Of a stretch of 64,000 nt of DNA, positions 28,388 to 37,678 are shown in pieces. The number at the start of each line of letters is the position of its first letter. The first letter of the stretch is position 1. Source of the DNA: Prochlorococcus marinus str. SB. Its GTDB lineage: Bacteria > Cyanobacteriota > Cyanobacteriia > PCC-6307 > Cyanobiaceae. The stretch covers positions 186,001 through 250,000 of the forward strand of contig NZ_JNAS01000002.1 in the NCBI RefSeq assembly GCF_000760115.1, given 5' to 3'. The notes under the pieces were generated by a model. It ran no database searches. It had not been told where the DNA came from and was given only the letters and a program-made list of their open reading frames with translations. The translations under genes and the position numbers were made by a program.

Positions 28388-29137
28388 TCAAAACCTTCTA
28401 ATTACCTTCAGTTGAGTTTCATTTTCAATTCTTAAATTCCCATTTGAATCAATATCTCTAATTTTCCATGAATGAGGACAATAACCACTAGGTAAAAAAC
28501 TTTTAGTAAGAAACTTATTTGCAGATTTAATTACATATTCTTTTTTCTTATTACATTCAATTGCATCATTAAAAGCTTTAAGAACTTTGGCTGTCCAATA
28601 ATGATGATTAATATTTTTAGTTTGAAGTACTTTTGATAATGAAATACCTTCTGATGGAGTGTAATTTAAAACATTCATGCCAATTCCTACTCTTACATAG
28701 ATAATTTCTTTGCCTCTTGTTATCACCCTTGGTAAAAATCCAATCAACTTTTTTGAACCAAAAAAAATATCATTTGGCCATTTCAAAGAAACATTTATAT
28801 TCTCTTGTCTGAGCATTTCACATAACTTAATACCTAAAGACAAATTAAATATTTGACATGCAAATTCTTTTGAAAATATTGGGTAAGCTGCACTTAACCA
28901 AATCCCGCCTTTTGGAGAAACCCAAGTTTTTGAGTTTTGGCCAACACCTGAGAACTGTTCTCTTGCGATTATCGCTAATGGCTGATTTTTCTTTATTTCA
29001 GAATATTCAAGCAAGTTTGATAGCTCATTTTCGGTACTTTTACATTTTATTTTGTGATGAAGTGTCCAGGTTGGATATTGACCCTGAATTTTTTTTAAAT
29101 AAAAAACTGTCTTAGCTGTAGGTCCAATAACTTTCAC
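28388..29137 (-). CDS. birA: Biotin--[acetyl-CoA-carboxylase] ligase, without DNA-binding domain
   Basis: BirA adds biotin to the carboxyl carrier subunit of acetyl-CoA carboxylase. The 249-residue protein has only the ligase and C-terminal domains: IIAREQFSGVGQNSKTWVSPKGGIWLS corresponds to the biotin/ATP loop (GRGRRGR in E. coli) in a diverged form, and SLKWPNDIFFGSKKLIGFL carries the conserved KWPND lysine. The N-terminal winged helix used for repression in E. coli is absent, so it is a monofunctional ligase. It is divergent from the DUF721 gene across 75 bp. Confidence 0.88.
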   Translation of the reverse strand: MKVIGPTAKTVFYLKKIQGQYPTWTLHHKIKCKSTENELSNLLEYSEIKKNQPLAIIAREQFSGVGQNSKTWVSPKGGIWLSAAYPIFSKEFACQIFNLSLGIKLCEMLRQENINVSLKWPNDIFFGSKKLIGFLPRVITRGKEIIYVRVGIGMNVLNYTPSEGISLSKVLQTKNINHHYWTAKVLKAFNDAIECNKKKEYVIKSANKFLTKSFLPSGYCPHSWKIRDIDSNGNLRIENETQLKVIRRF

Positions 29138-29212
29138 AAATTCTTTATTAAAACAACGAGCATCTTTTAGAAGATTAGATTAACTTTAGTCTTAATAAGT
29201 AAATTTTACAAA

Positions 29213-29698
29213 TTGGACAAAAAGTATTTGCCAAGAGTTAATAGAAGAAATCCACACCCATTAAAAATTTGTCTTGATAATTTCAAAAAATCCTGCGGAG
29301 ACTTAGATAAACTCTCTAAAATCAACGAAAACTGGAAGAACTTAATCGGATTAGAACTATTTCAAGAATGTAAACCATTAATTATTGAAAAAAAAATACT
29401 TACTATTGCAGTAAATCATCCACAATGGCGCCAAGCTTTAATTTATAACAAGCACAAATTAAGAGAAAGAATCGAGAAAATTGGAGTAACTTTGAATGAA
29501 ATAAAAATAATACAAAATTATGAAATTAAAAATAAAAATATCAAAGCTACTAACGCAAAGATAGTTTGGGCAAAGCATCCAAGCAGAATCAATCAAAATA
29601 ATATGTGCATTTGTACTCTTTGTAATTCCCCTACTCCTGAGGGCGAAATCAAAAGATGGGGAAAGTGTTCTTTTTGTTGGAGAAAAATAAAAAACTAA
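29213..29698 (+). CDS. DUF721 (DciA-like) protein with C-terminal zinc ribbon
   Basis: The 161-residue protein has an N-terminal DUF721 domain (residues 15-105; WKNLIGLELFQECKPLIIEKKILTIAVNHPQWRQAL). In other bacteria this domain defines DciA, the ancestral loader of the DnaB helicase. A basic linker follows, then a short C-terminal module CICTLCNSPTPEGEIKRWGKCSFCWRK with two CxxC pairs that may bind zinc. The start is a TTG at 29213. It converges on the menG/ubiE gene with a 5-bp gap. The helicase-loading role is inferred from the family. Confidence 0.8.
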   Translation: MDKKYLPRVNRRNPHPLKICLDNFKKSCGDLDKLSKINENWKNLIGLELFQECKPLIIEKKILTIAVNHPQWRQALIYNKHKLRERIEKIGVTLNEIKIIQNYEIKNKNIKATNAKIVWAKHPSRINQNNMCICTLCNSPTPEGEIKRWGKCSFCWRKIKN

Positions 29699-29703
29699 AT
29701 TCT

Positions 29704-30405
29704 TTATTTAACTAAAATTAGTATTCCCATTTGCCCCCCCCAAATAGTCCTATATTCAGCTTTTTTAAATCCAACTGCCTTAGCAATATTTATAAGCTCA
29801 TTTTTCTTTGGAAAATTACTAATACTTTTTTCAATATATGCGTACTCTGGACCTAAATTAAAAAGCCGCGAAATGGTTACTACAATTAATCTCAAATAAA
29901 TTTTCTGAAAAATATTGGATAAAGAATTTCTTGTTGAGTGATTAAAATCCAAAAATCCTGCCCTTCCCTTATCCTTCAAAAGATCAAAAACTTTTTTTAT
30001 TCCTTCTTCAACATTATTTAAGTTTCTAAGTCCATATGACATGCAAATTCCATCAAAATTTTTTGAATAATCATTAATTTCTAATACATCTTTAATTTCC
30101 CACTTAATAAATTTATTTTTTTTAAGCTCTGATTTTTTTTTTGCAATATTTAAGATATCCTCTGCACTGTCAATCCCAGTAATTGAACCCCTTGGACTAA
30201 CTCTCTCATAAATTAAGAATGCTAAATCTCCAGTTCCACAGCATAAATCAGCCCAATCTTCACCATTTAGAGGTTTCAATAAATTAACTAATTTCCTTTT
30301 CCATAATCTGTGCAGCCCAAAACTTAATAGATTATTTAAAAAGTCATATTTATAAGAAATTTTATTAAATATATTTTTAACTTCGATAGTTTTTGTGAAT
30401 TTCAT
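29704..30405 (-). CDS. menG: Demethylphylloquinone / quinone C-methyltransferase (UbiE/MenG)
   Basis: This SAM-dependent enzyme methylates the quinone ring; in cyanobacteria the ortholog methylates demethylphylloquinone, the photosystem I A1 cofactor. The 233-residue protein shows YDFLNNLLSFGLHRLWKR at the N-terminus, the SAM motif WADLCCGTGDLAFLI, MSYGLRNLNNVEEGIKK and a C-terminal TIWGGQMGILIL, typical of UbiE/MenG. It lies 43 bp after hisF on the same strand. Confidence 0.9.
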   Translation of the reverse strand: MKFTKTIEVKNIFNKISYKYDFLNNLLSFGLHRLWKRKLVNLLKPLNGEDWADLCCGTGDLAFLIYERVSPRGSITGIDSAEDILNIAKKKSELKKNKFIKWEIKDVLEINDYSKNFDGICMSYGLRNLNNVEEGIKKVFDLLKDKGRAGFLDFNHSTRNSLSNIFQKIYLRLIVVTISRLFNLGPEYAYIEKSISNFPKKNELINIAKAVGFKKAEYRTIWGGQMGILILVK

Positions 30406-30448
30406 TTTTAAATTTTTAACTTATTTTTTTTGGTATTAAATTAAATTT

Positions 30449-31219
30449 TTATTCATATGGTCTAATTGGAAGATTTTTTTCGAGAAGAAAAGTTTTTATC
30501 TCTTGTAGAGTAAGTTTCTTATCATGAAGTAATGATGCTAAAAGTGCGGCAGATGCCCTGCCTTCATTGAAAACATCATAGATATCTTCTAAACAACCTG
30601 CCCCTCCGGAAGCAATTACTGGGATATCAACAATATTTGCAACAGATTCTGTCAAATTTAAATCATATCCATTCTGTGTTCCATCACCATCCATTGAAGT
30701 AAGCAATATTTCCCCTGCGCCTAACTCCTCAACTTTCTTTGCCCAACTTAATACATCTATACCAGTATTTTCTCTCCCTCCTTTCACATAAACCTCCCAC
30801 TCTCGAACATTATCAACTTTTCTTCGAGCATCAATTGCTATAACGATGCATTGATTACCAAATTCTCTAGAACTTTCAGAAATTAAATAGGGATTTCTTA
30901 CGGCTGAGGAATTCAAACTCACTTTATCTGCTCCTGCTCTTAAAAGATCATTAATAGAAGAAACAGAATCTATACCTCCACCTACTGTAAAAGGAATTTT
31001 TACTGATTTTGCTGTCCTAGAAACAAGGTCAACTAATGTATTCCTATTTTCCACGCTTGCTCTAATATCTAAAAATACCAATTCATCTGCACCTTCATCA
31101 GAGTACCTACAAGCCAATTCAACAGGATCACCAGAGTCTCTCAAGTTAACAAAATTCACACCTTTAACCACTCTGCCATTGGCGACATCTAAACAAGGAA
31201 TTAAACGAAGAGCTACCAT
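30449..31219 (-). CDS. hisF: Imidazole glycerol phosphate synthase subunit HisF
   Basis: HisF is the cyclase half of imidazole glycerol phosphate synthase; it uses ammonia from HisH to make IGP and AICAR in histidine synthesis. The 256-residue half-barrel protein has the catalytic Asp in [14 protein letters not shown] (residue 11) and in IAIDARRK, plus the phosphate-binding VGGGI and ASGGAG loops. Length matches the family. It is divergent from the DUF2862 gene across 59 bp. Confidence 0.96.
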   Translation of the reverse strand: MVALRLIPCLDVANGRVVKGVNFVNLRDSGDPVELACRYSDEGADELVFLDIRASVENRNTLVDLVSRTAKSVKIPFTVGGGIDSVSSINDLLRAGADKVSLNSSAVRNPYLISESSREFGNQCIVIAIDARRKVDNVREWEVYVKGGRENTGIDVLSWAKKVEELGAGEILLTSMDGDGTQNGYDLNLTESVANIVDIPVIASGGAGCLEDIYDVFNEGRASAALLASLLHDKKLTLQEIKTFLLEKNLPIRPYE

Positions 31220-31278
31220 TTTAGTAAAAATTGTCCAAATGCTGTTAATCTTGCATAATAGCTTCCATTTTACCTCTT

Positions 31279-31503
31279 ATGGCTGAAACAAAATTATTAC
31301 CCAAAATCGGCAGTAAAATTAAAATTAACATTAACAAAGTAAAAGATAGACTACCATCTAAATTAATTGATCAAATATCCTCTAATCCGAAAGCCGTAAT
31401 AACAGGCTATAAAATGACAGACGGTAGAAGTATTGGGATCACCGCAAAATTTCAGAATGGTGAGCAAAATTGGTTTTTCCCAGAAGAAATTGAGAAAGGT
31501 TAA
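31279..31503 (+). CDS. Small conserved cyanobacterial protein (DUF2862-like)
   Basis: The 74-residue basic protein has an N-terminal IGSKIKININKVKDRLP stretch and a C-terminal SH3-like small beta part (AVITGYKMTDGRSIGITAKFQNGEQNWFFPEEI). I place it in the DUF2862 group of short cyanobacterial proteins from memory. No function is known. It is followed by chlG after 8 bp and may be cotranscribed with it. Confidence 0.75.
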   Translation: MAETKLLPKIGSKIKININKVKDRLPSKLIDQISSNPKAVITGYKMTDGRSIGITAKFQNGEQNWFFPEEIEKG

Positions 31504-31511
31504 AGAGTAAC

Positions 31512-32459
31512 GTGAATGATCCAAAACAACTATTAGGAATTAAGGGTGCCTCTGAAACATCAAGCATATGGAAACTCCGCATACAGTTAATGAAACCCAT
31601 AACGTGGATCCCTTTGATATGGGGGGTTATTTGTGGAGCCGCTGCAAGTGGGAATTTTGAATGGACATTTAGTAATGTTCTAGCTTCATTGGCATGTATG
31701 TTGATGAGTGGACCACTTTTGGCTGGTTATACCCAAACCATAAATGATTTTTTTGATAAAGAAATTGATGCAATTAATGAACCAAATAGACCAATTCCTT
31801 CTGGCAAAATTTCAATTAAAGATGTAAAAATACAAATCTGGGTATTACTTATAGCAGGTTTAATAGTTGCTTTTCTATTAGATTTATATGCTAAGCACAG
31901 CTTCCCCTCCGTCTTACTTTTGGCATTAGGAGGTTCCTTTGTTAGTTATATATATTCTGCTCCACCACTCAAATTAAAACAGAATGGTTGGCTTGGAAAT
32001 TATGCATTAGGAGCATCTTATATAGCTTTACCTTGGTGGGCAGGACAAGCCTTGTTTGGGAAATTAACTATCGTAACGGCGATACTAACACTTGCTTATA
32101 GCCTATCAGGACTTGGAATTGCTGTTATTAATGATTTCAAAAGTGTTGAAGGAGACTCAAAGCTAGGCTTAAATTCTCTACCAGTAGTATTCGGAATTAA
32201 AAATGCAAGTAGAATAAGTGCAGGACTAATTGACATTTTTCAATTAGCAATGGTTGTAGTACTTGTGATTATTGGTCAACATTTAGCCTCTGTAATTTTG
32301 GTTTTATTGGTAATTCCACAAATTACATTTCAAGATATGTGGTTACTAAGAGATCCTTTAAAGTTTGATGTCAAATATCAAGCAAGTGCCCAACCGTTCC
32401 TTATAACTGGAATGTTAGTTACAGCTTTAGCGATAGGACATAGTTTTTTAGTTGCTTAA
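31512..32459 (+). CDS. chlG: Chlorophyll synthase
   Basis: ChlG esterifies chlorophyllide with phytyl or geranylgeranyl diphosphate, the last step of chlorophyll synthesis. The 315-residue membrane protein of the UbiA superfamily has the first Asp motif NDFFDKEIDAINEPNRPIPSG near residue 79 and the second NDFKSVEGDSKLGLNSLPVVFG near residue 210, both specific to chlorophyll synthases. The start is GTG 31512. The gene overlaps the TTG start of the downstream penicillin-binding protein by 8 bp. Confidence 0.95.
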   Translation: MNDPKQLLGIKGASETSSIWKLRIQLMKPITWIPLIWGVICGAAASGNFEWTFSNVLASLACMLMSGPLLAGYTQTINDFFDKEIDAINEPNRPIPSGKISIKDVKIQIWVLLIAGLIVAFLLDLYAKHSFPSVLLLALGGSFVSYIYSAPPLKLKQNGWLGNYALGASYIALPWWAGQALFGKLTIVTAILTLAYSLSGLGIAVINDFKSVEGDSKLGLNSLPVVFGIKNASRISAGLIDIFQLAMVVVLVIIGQHLASVILVLLVIPQITFQDMWLLRDPLKFDVKYQASAQPFLITGMLVTALAIGHSFLVA

Positions 32460-34230
32460 GGTGCAAAAGATTAAATTCAAATCTTTTGTTTTAATAATTC
32501 CAATATTATTTTTTTCTGGAATATCTTTTTATTTTTTTAGTCTAATATTTAGTACCTTAAAATTTGACGTTTCTAAAAATAAAAAGTCTAGGGAAACCAA
32601 ATATTCTTACTTAATATCATCTTCTGATAATAAGATACTAAGCAAATTAAGCCGCAAATTTGAAATAGATAATAGTTATCATAAAATTCCATTTTTTCTT
32701 AAACATTCTTTTATATCTTCTGAGGATAAAAGATTTTATAAACATAATGGAATAGATTTTAAAAGTATTTCTCGTGCCCTTATTAAAAATATTAGAAGTG
32801 GTTATGTTAAAGAGGGAGGAAGTACGATTACACAACAAGTTGCTAGATTACTTTTTCTAAATAATGATTTAAGTTTTCAAAGAAAAATCAAAGAAATATT
32901 TATATCACTCATACTTGAATTTAGATATAACAAAAATCAAATTTTAAAATTATATTTAAATAATATTTATCTAGGATCAGGAGCATTCGGGGTAGACGAG
33001 GCTGCCCAAGTTTATTTTGGAAAATTTATAGAAGAATTGACATTATCAGAGATCGCATTAATTGCAGGATTAGCTCCAGCTCCATCAATTTATTCACCTT
33101 ATCAAAATTTAGAACTAGCTATTAAAAATAGAAATAAAGTTCTTGAATCAATGTATGTTGATGGATATATTTCTCTTGCAAATAAGAATAAGGCTATTAA
33201 AGAAAAAATAAAGTTAAATTATCAAACAGCTGATAATTTTTTAGATGATAAATTACTAATAAACTTTATTCTTCAGGAAACAGATAAAAAAATTGGAAGT
33301 GAAAATGATTATAAGTTTTTAAGAATTAAATCTTCTATCAACAAAGATTGGCAAGAAAAAGGTCAAAAAATATCAAGATACGCAGGACCTAAAGAACTTG
33401 AATTTAGTCTGTTATCTATCGAATCAAACACAGGACTAATTAGGACAATGATAACCAGCAAAAATCCATCAATTAATGAATACAATAGAGTTATTTCATC
33501 TGTAAGACCTTTAGGTTCTACTTTTAAAATAATCCCTTATGCTGCTGCATTAATAGAAGGAATAAAATTAAGCGATAAATTTGAAGACTTACCAATATGC
33601 TGGGAAAGTTATTGCCCAAAAAATTTTTCAGAAGACTATAGAGGTTCAATATCTTTGATTGAATCATTTAAAAGTTCATCAAATATCGTTCCAATATCAA
33701 TAACAAAAAAAATCGGCTTAAAAAATATTATTAATTTAGCGAATTCATTTGGACTAGGTTTCGAGCAAGAGTTTGAGGAATTCCCATCATTAGCTATTGG
33801 TGCCTACGGAGATAATCTTTTAAACATCACAAATGCATACTCTGCAATAAACAATAATGGGAAGATTCAAAACCCTGAAATCATAGAAAAAATAGAATCA
33901 TTTAAAAAACAACCCATTTGGGAAAATAAATCTATTTCCAAGAAAATATTAGATTTCAAAATAAACAAGAAAATAAATAAACTTCTTGAAAAATCTGTAA
34001 AAGAAGGCACTTCAAAAGCAGCCTCTATAAAAGGAAAGAAAATTTATGGGAAAACAGGCACATCTGATGGAAATAAAGATCTCTGGTTTATTGGTTCCAT
34101 TGATAACCTTACAACAGGGATCTGGATAGGTTACGACAATAATAAGGAATCTGAATTATCTAGTGGGAATGCAGCTTATTTATGGAAGAAGTTCATATCT
34201 GAAATTTATAAAATTCCAATTAAAAAATAA
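32452..34230 (+). CDS. Class A penicillin-binding protein (transglycosylase/transpeptidase)
   Basis: This bifunctional enzyme polymerises and cross-links peptidoglycan. The 592-residue protein has an N-terminal membrane anchor, a GT51 transglycosylase domain with the catalytic Glu in SSEDKRFYKHNG near residue 89 and GGSTITQQVAR, then a transpeptidase domain with STFK near residue 355, SSN in FKSSSNIVP and KTGTSDG near residue 532. The start is TTG 32452, overlapping chlG; a GTG at 32461 is an alternative. The carboxy-terminus lacks extra domains. Exact PBP1 subclass is not assigned. Confidence 0.9.
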   Translation: MLKVQKIKFKSFVLIIPILFFSGISFYFFSLIFSTLKFDVSKNKKSRETKYSYLISSSDNKILSKLSRKFEIDNSYHKIPFFLKHSFISSEDKRFYKHNGIDFKSISRALIKNIRSGYVKEGGSTITQQVARLLFLNNDLSFQRKIKEIFISLILEFRYNKNQILKLYLNNIYLGSGAFGVDEAAQVYFGKFIEELTLSEIALIAGLAPAPSIYSPYQNLELAIKNRNKVLESMYVDGYISLANKNKAIKEKIKLNYQTADNFLDDKLLINFILQETDKKIGSENDYKFLRIKSSINKDWQEKGQKISRYAGPKELEFSLLSIESNTGLIRTMITSKNPSINEYNRVISSVRPLGSTFKIIPYAAALIEGIKLSDKFEDLPICWESYCPKNFSEDYRGSISLIESFKSSSNIVPISITKKIGLKNIINLANSFGLGFEQEFEEFPSLAIGAYGDNLLNITNAYSAINNNGKIQNPEIIEKIESFKKQPIWENKSISKKILDFKINKKINKLLEKSVKEGTSKAASIKGKKIYGKTGTSDGNKDLWFIGSIDNLTTGIWIGYDNNKESELSSGNAAYLWKKFISEIYKIPIKK

Positions 34231-34239
34231 ATTATATTT

Positions 34240-35556
34240 TTAAGATTTATAAGAAATTATTGCAGAATAAAATCCATCACCAGGATAATCAAAGCTAGGT
34301 AAAATTTGCTTTTGGCTAACCAATTTTAAAGTTTTGTTTTTTTCAATAAATCGTTCAATTAATAGATTATTTTCATCGGGACAAATAGTACAAGTTGAAT
34401 AAACTAAAGTACCATCTTTTTTCAAAAGAGGTAAGATACTCTCCAAAAGTTTTTCCTGTAATAAAGTTAAAGATTTTATTTTTTCTTTACTTAAAGACCA
34501 TCTAGAATCTGGATTCCTGGAAAGAGTTCCAATGCCCGAACATGGAGCATCTAATAAAATCTTATCAAAATAAGATATAAACTTAGGATTTAATTCAATC
34601 AAACTCGTAGCATCAGCCTTAAGTGTAATAACAGATTTCAAATTTAACCTTTCTAAATTTGATTGCAGTATTTTCAATCTTTTTGCTGATCTATCTACGG
34701 CAATGATTTCAGCACTATCATTTGTTAATTCTGCAAGGTGGGTAGACTTACTTCCTGGCGCTGCACAAGCATCTAAAATCTTTTCACCTTCTTTTGGATT
34801 TAAGAGAGGTGCTATCCACTGAGAAGATCTATCTTGAATTGTCCAAAGTCCATCACTATATCCTGGTAAATTTTTTATAGATCTTGGATTAGATTTTAAA
34901 GTAATTCCATTATGTAAATCATTAATAATTTCAGCATCAATTTTATTTTCATGAAGTACTTTCAAAAAGTTATCTAAATTAGTTTTTAATTGATTAATTC
35001 TCAAATCTATTGATGGTTTTTTATTAAATGCCTTAATGATATTTTCACCCTCGCTATTGCCGACCCATTTATAAAGATCCTGCACAAGCCATAATGGGAA
35101 TGATTCAAGATATGAAATTCTTTCTTTTCTATCAGAAGATAATTCCGGAAAGATTTTTTGTTCTATTTTTCTTGATGCATTTCTCAATATCGCATTTACA
35201 GTTCCCGCCAAACCATTTAAATCTGTTTTTTTAGCTACTTCTACAGTGGTAGAAATAGCAGCAGGAAATGGGATTTTATCCATTTTCAATAGTTGATACA
35301 AACCTATATGTAGAAGCCATCTTAATTTTGGAGGCTGCTTTTTATGAGTAATTTTTGATGTATGATCCGTCCAAAGATCAAGAAATTTTCTATACCTTAT
35401 GCATCCAAAAGATAATTCCGTAATAAAAGCTATATCAAGAGGATTAAATTGATAATTTTTTAAAACCTTTTCAAGAGCATGATCAGAAAAATCACCATAA
35501 CTAACTTTTAATAAAATTTCCCAAGCTGCCTTTCTTTGTAAATATCCTATGCTCAA
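34240..35556 (-). CDS. rsmB: 16S rRNA m5C967 methyltransferase
   Basis: RsmB (Sun) methylates cytosine 967 of 16S rRNA with SAM. The protein has an N-terminal NusB-like RNA-binding domain (RKAAWEILLKVSYGDFSDHAL) and a C-terminal catalytic domain with the SAM loop DACAAPGSKSTHLAEL and the two catalytic cysteines in DAPCSGIGTL and YSTCTICPDENN. I chose TTG 35556 (MSIGYLQRKAAWE, 438 residues). The frame is open to a further possible start at 35604, but those 16 residues are only hydrophobic filler and lie against the small gene upstream. Confidence 0.9.
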   Translation of the reverse strand: MSIGYLQRKAAWEILLKVSYGDFSDHALEKVLKNYQFNPLDIAFITELSFGCIRYRKFLDLWTDHTSKITHKKQPPKLRWLLHIGLYQLLKMDKIPFPAAISTTVEVAKKTDLNGLAGTVNAILRNASRKIEQKIFPELSSDRKERISYLESFPLWLVQDLYKWVGNSEGENIIKAFNKKPSIDLRINQLKTNLDNFLKVLHENKIDAEIINDLHNGITLKSNPRSIKNLPGYSDGLWTIQDRSSQWIAPLLNPKEGEKILDACAAPGSKSTHLAELTNDSAEIIAVDRSAKRLKILQSNLERLNLKSVITLKADATSLIELNPKFISYFDKILLDAPCSGIGTLSRNPDSRWSLSKEKIKSLTLLQEKLLESILPLLKKDGTLVYSTCTICPDENNLLIERFIEKNKTLKLVSQKQILPSFDYPGDGFYSAIISYKS

Positions 35557-35608
35557 AATATAAATAATTTTTTTAAAGATAACTTTAATATACAAAAAAT
35601 TCAAAAAT

Positions 35609-35752
35609 TTAAACTACTTTTTCAATTGCAGAATTAAACCAAATAAAACCTAAGATAGAAATAAGTGAAAGATTAAATCCTAAAAAAAGAAAGATATTTA
35701 AAGAATGGATTCTTTCCCGAAAAAATATTTTTTTCTCTTTTTGATACTTCAT
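35609..35752 (-). CDS. Small membrane protein, 47 residues
   Basis: This short frame starts at ATG 35752 (MKYQKEKKIFFRERIHSLN) and stops at TAA 35609-35611. The product has a strongly basic N-terminus, one hydrophobic helix of about 22 residues (IFLFLGFNLSLISILGFIWF) and a short tail SAIEKVV. The layout is typical of small cyanobacterial single-pass proteins. It runs in the same direction as rsmB, and its stop lies 52 bp before the preferred rsmB start. I cannot name a family. Confidence 0.6.
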   Translation of the reverse strand: MKYQKEKKIFFRERIHSLNIFLFLGFNLSLISILGFIWFNSAIEKVV

Positions 35753-35771
35753 TATTAAAATAAAAACTTTT

Positions 35772-35951
35772 TCAGGATTTCAAACGGCAACCAATATTGA
35801 TAGATCCTGTATCAAGCATTCTGCCTAATTTAATTGCTATGGATTCCTCCAACCTAGTAAAATTAGATTGATGGGTGGTTATCCAATCTAATTCAGAAAA
35901 AGTGATAATTCCAGTCGAATTACTTTTTAAAAAAAGTGTTCCAATTTCCAT
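35772..35951 (-). CDS. Small hypothetical protein, 59 residues
   Basis: The frame starts at ATG 35951 (MEIGTLFLKSNSTGIITFSEL) and stops at TGA 35772-35774. The product looks globular and soluble, with a beta-strand-like start and a helix in the middle (FTRLEESIAIKLGRMLDTG), and ends INIGCRLKS. Codon use matches its neighbours. It lies 19 bp upstream of the 47-residue membrane protein gene on the same strand. I recall similar short conserved proteins in marine picocyanobacteria but cannot give a function. Confidence 0.62.
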   Translation of the reverse strand: MEIGTLFLKSNSTGIITFSELDWITTHQSNFTRLEESIAIKLGRMLDTGSINIGCRLKS

Positions 35952-36056
35952 TAGATAAATCTAATATTTTCTAAGTTAACATCCTTACTTAATATTTCTT
36001 CATAACATAATATTCTTTTAATTTTTCAAGGAAAACTGTAGGTTTTTACTCTTAAT

Positions 36057-37547
36057 TTATTGAATATCCCTTAAAAATTTATCGGCCGTTTTTAAATGAT
36101 TATTTAATTTTTCCTCTGACATTTTATCGAGATTTCTCGTTAACATTGCCAGACGATATTGCTTTCTAAAAAAGCTTTCATTATCTTTAATAAATTTCCA
36201 AAATAAGCCATCCCATATTTCACACCATGAGCCACTTTTAAAATTAGACATTTTTTTTACATAATTAGAGCTTGATATATATGGCTTTGTTGAAAAGATA
36301 CCACCATCACTAAACTGACTCATTCCGTAAACATTTGGGACCATAACCCAATCATAGGAATCAATAAACATTTCCATAAACCATTTATAAACTTGATTGG
36401 GGTGAATTCTACATAGAAGCATAAAGTTGCCAATAATCATTAGCCGCTCAATATGATGACAATAACCAAATTTAATAATATTTTTTATAACAACGTCTAC
36501 TGGTTCAATTCCTGTATTTCCTTGATAAAAGGATTTTGGAATTGGCTTATCTTCAAAATTCCAAAAATTACTATTTCGCATCTTTGTTCCATACTTTTTA
36601 TAGACGAGGCAAATAAATTCTCTCCATCCAATAATTTGACGAATAAAACCCTCTAAAGAGTTAATAGGAACATTATTATTTTTTGCAAAAAGTAATGCTT
36701 TATTTACTACTAAATCTGGGGTTAATAAGCCGCTATTTAAAAGAGGAGAAAGTAAACTGTGCCATAAAAAAGAATTTTCTTTAGAAATAGCATCCTCATA
36801 ATCTCCAAATAAGAAAAATCTATGTTTAAAAAAATCATTTAACCAATCATCTGACTCTTCAAAATTAGTTGGATATAAAAAGTTATTACTTTCTCCAATA
36901 AACTCAATATCAAAATTGGCTAATGACCTTTCTGCATTAACTACAAATTTATTTTTTTGTAATTTAGGTATATCGGGTATATTTATTTTTTTTGGTAATT
37001 TTTTTCTGTTCATTTCATCGAAACTCCATTTACCACCTTCAGGTGTATCATCAGGATTGACTAATATCTTTTGGCTTTTTCTTTGATTCTCATAAAATCT
37101 CCCCATAAGAGGTTTTTTTGTATTTGATACAAATAAATTTTTTAAATCTTCACTGCTCATAAACATAGGAGAAGGCAAAATATTTAAAGCTAAATTATTA
37201 CTTTCAACAAAATTATTAATCCTCTTCATTATTAAAAAATCATGAGGGTCAATCAGATTTATTTTCTGATATTTATTTTTAATAAATTCCGATAAATAAT
37301 CAACTGTAGAAACATTATTCTTGTTTTCGATATATAAAACTTTAAAGCCAGATATTTCTAAATAATTTTTATATGCGAGCATAGATGCTCTATGAAAAAC
37401 TAACTTATTTTTATGGTTAATTAATTTATGAAATTTATCATTTCCAAAAAATAATGAGTCTTCCAAAATCAAAACTTCACAATTTATTTTTAAGATTGGG
37501 CTTTCTCTAAAAAGTTGATTCGGGAAAATAATTGATACTTGTTTCAT
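36057..37547 (-). CDS. Photolyase/cryptochrome-like protein of the FeS-BCP group, apparently without the Fe-S cluster
   Basis: The 496-residue protein belongs to the deoxyribodipyrimidine photolyase-related group (PhrB/CryB type), which includes prokaryotic (6-4) photolyases. The N-terminus (SIIFPNQLF) is the antenna domain; the C-terminal FAD domain shows [68 protein letters not shown]. The four cluster cysteines known for this group are not seen: the position near residue 349 reads IEPVD, and the usual YCxxC...CPFN segment is replaced by [15 protein letters not shown] near 434-448, with a shortened loop. ATGA overlap couples it to the DUF2256 gene upstream. Confidence 0.85.
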   Translation of the reverse strand: MKQVSIIFPNQLFRESPILKINCEVLILEDSLFFGNDKFHKLINHKNKLVFHRASMLAYKNYLEISGFKVLYIENKNNVSTVDYLSEFIKNKYQKINLIDPHDFLIMKRINNFVESNNLALNILPSPMFMSSEDLKNLFVSNTKKPLMGRFYENQRKSQKILVNPDDTPEGGKWSFDEMNRKKLPKKINIPDIPKLQKNKFVVNAERSLANFDIEFIGESNNFLYPTNFEESDDWLNDFFKHRFFLFGDYEDAISKENSFLWHSLLSPLLNSGLLTPDLVVNKALLFAKNNNVPINSLEGFIRQIIGWREFICLVYKKYGTKMRNSNFWNFEDKPIPKSFYQGNTGIEPVDVVIKNIIKFGYCHHIERLMIIGNFMLLCRIHPNQVYKWFMEMFIDSYDWVMVPNVYGMSQFSDGGIFSTKPYISSSNYVKKMSNFKSGSWCEIWDGLFWKFIKDNESFFRKQYRLAMLTRNLDKMSEEKLNNHLKTADKFLRDIQ

Positions 37548-37675
37548 CTTTGCGACTTCCTATTACTGCATCTTTTTGAACAGTAGATAACATCATCCCA
37601 ACAGTTTTTCCATTTTTTACGCCACTCAAATGGCCTATTGCAAACAGGACAAGTTTTAGTAGAAAGATTTTTCAA
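37544..37675 (-). CDS. DUF2256 zinc-finger-like small protein
   Basis: This 43-residue frame starts at TTG 37675 and ends with a TGA that overlaps the photolyase-like start as ATGA. The sequence has the pattern [19 protein letters not shown] followed by [10 protein letters not shown]: cysteines at 9, 12, 25, 32 and 36, as in DUF2256, which probably binds zinc. The family is small, basic and often found next to photolyase-like genes (from memory). It begins 3 bp after the stop of the TIGR03643 gene. Function is unknown. Confidence 0.8.
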   Translation of the reverse strand: MKNLSTKTCPVCNRPFEWRKKWKNCWDDVIYCSKRCSNRKSQR

Positions 37676-37678
37676 AAT

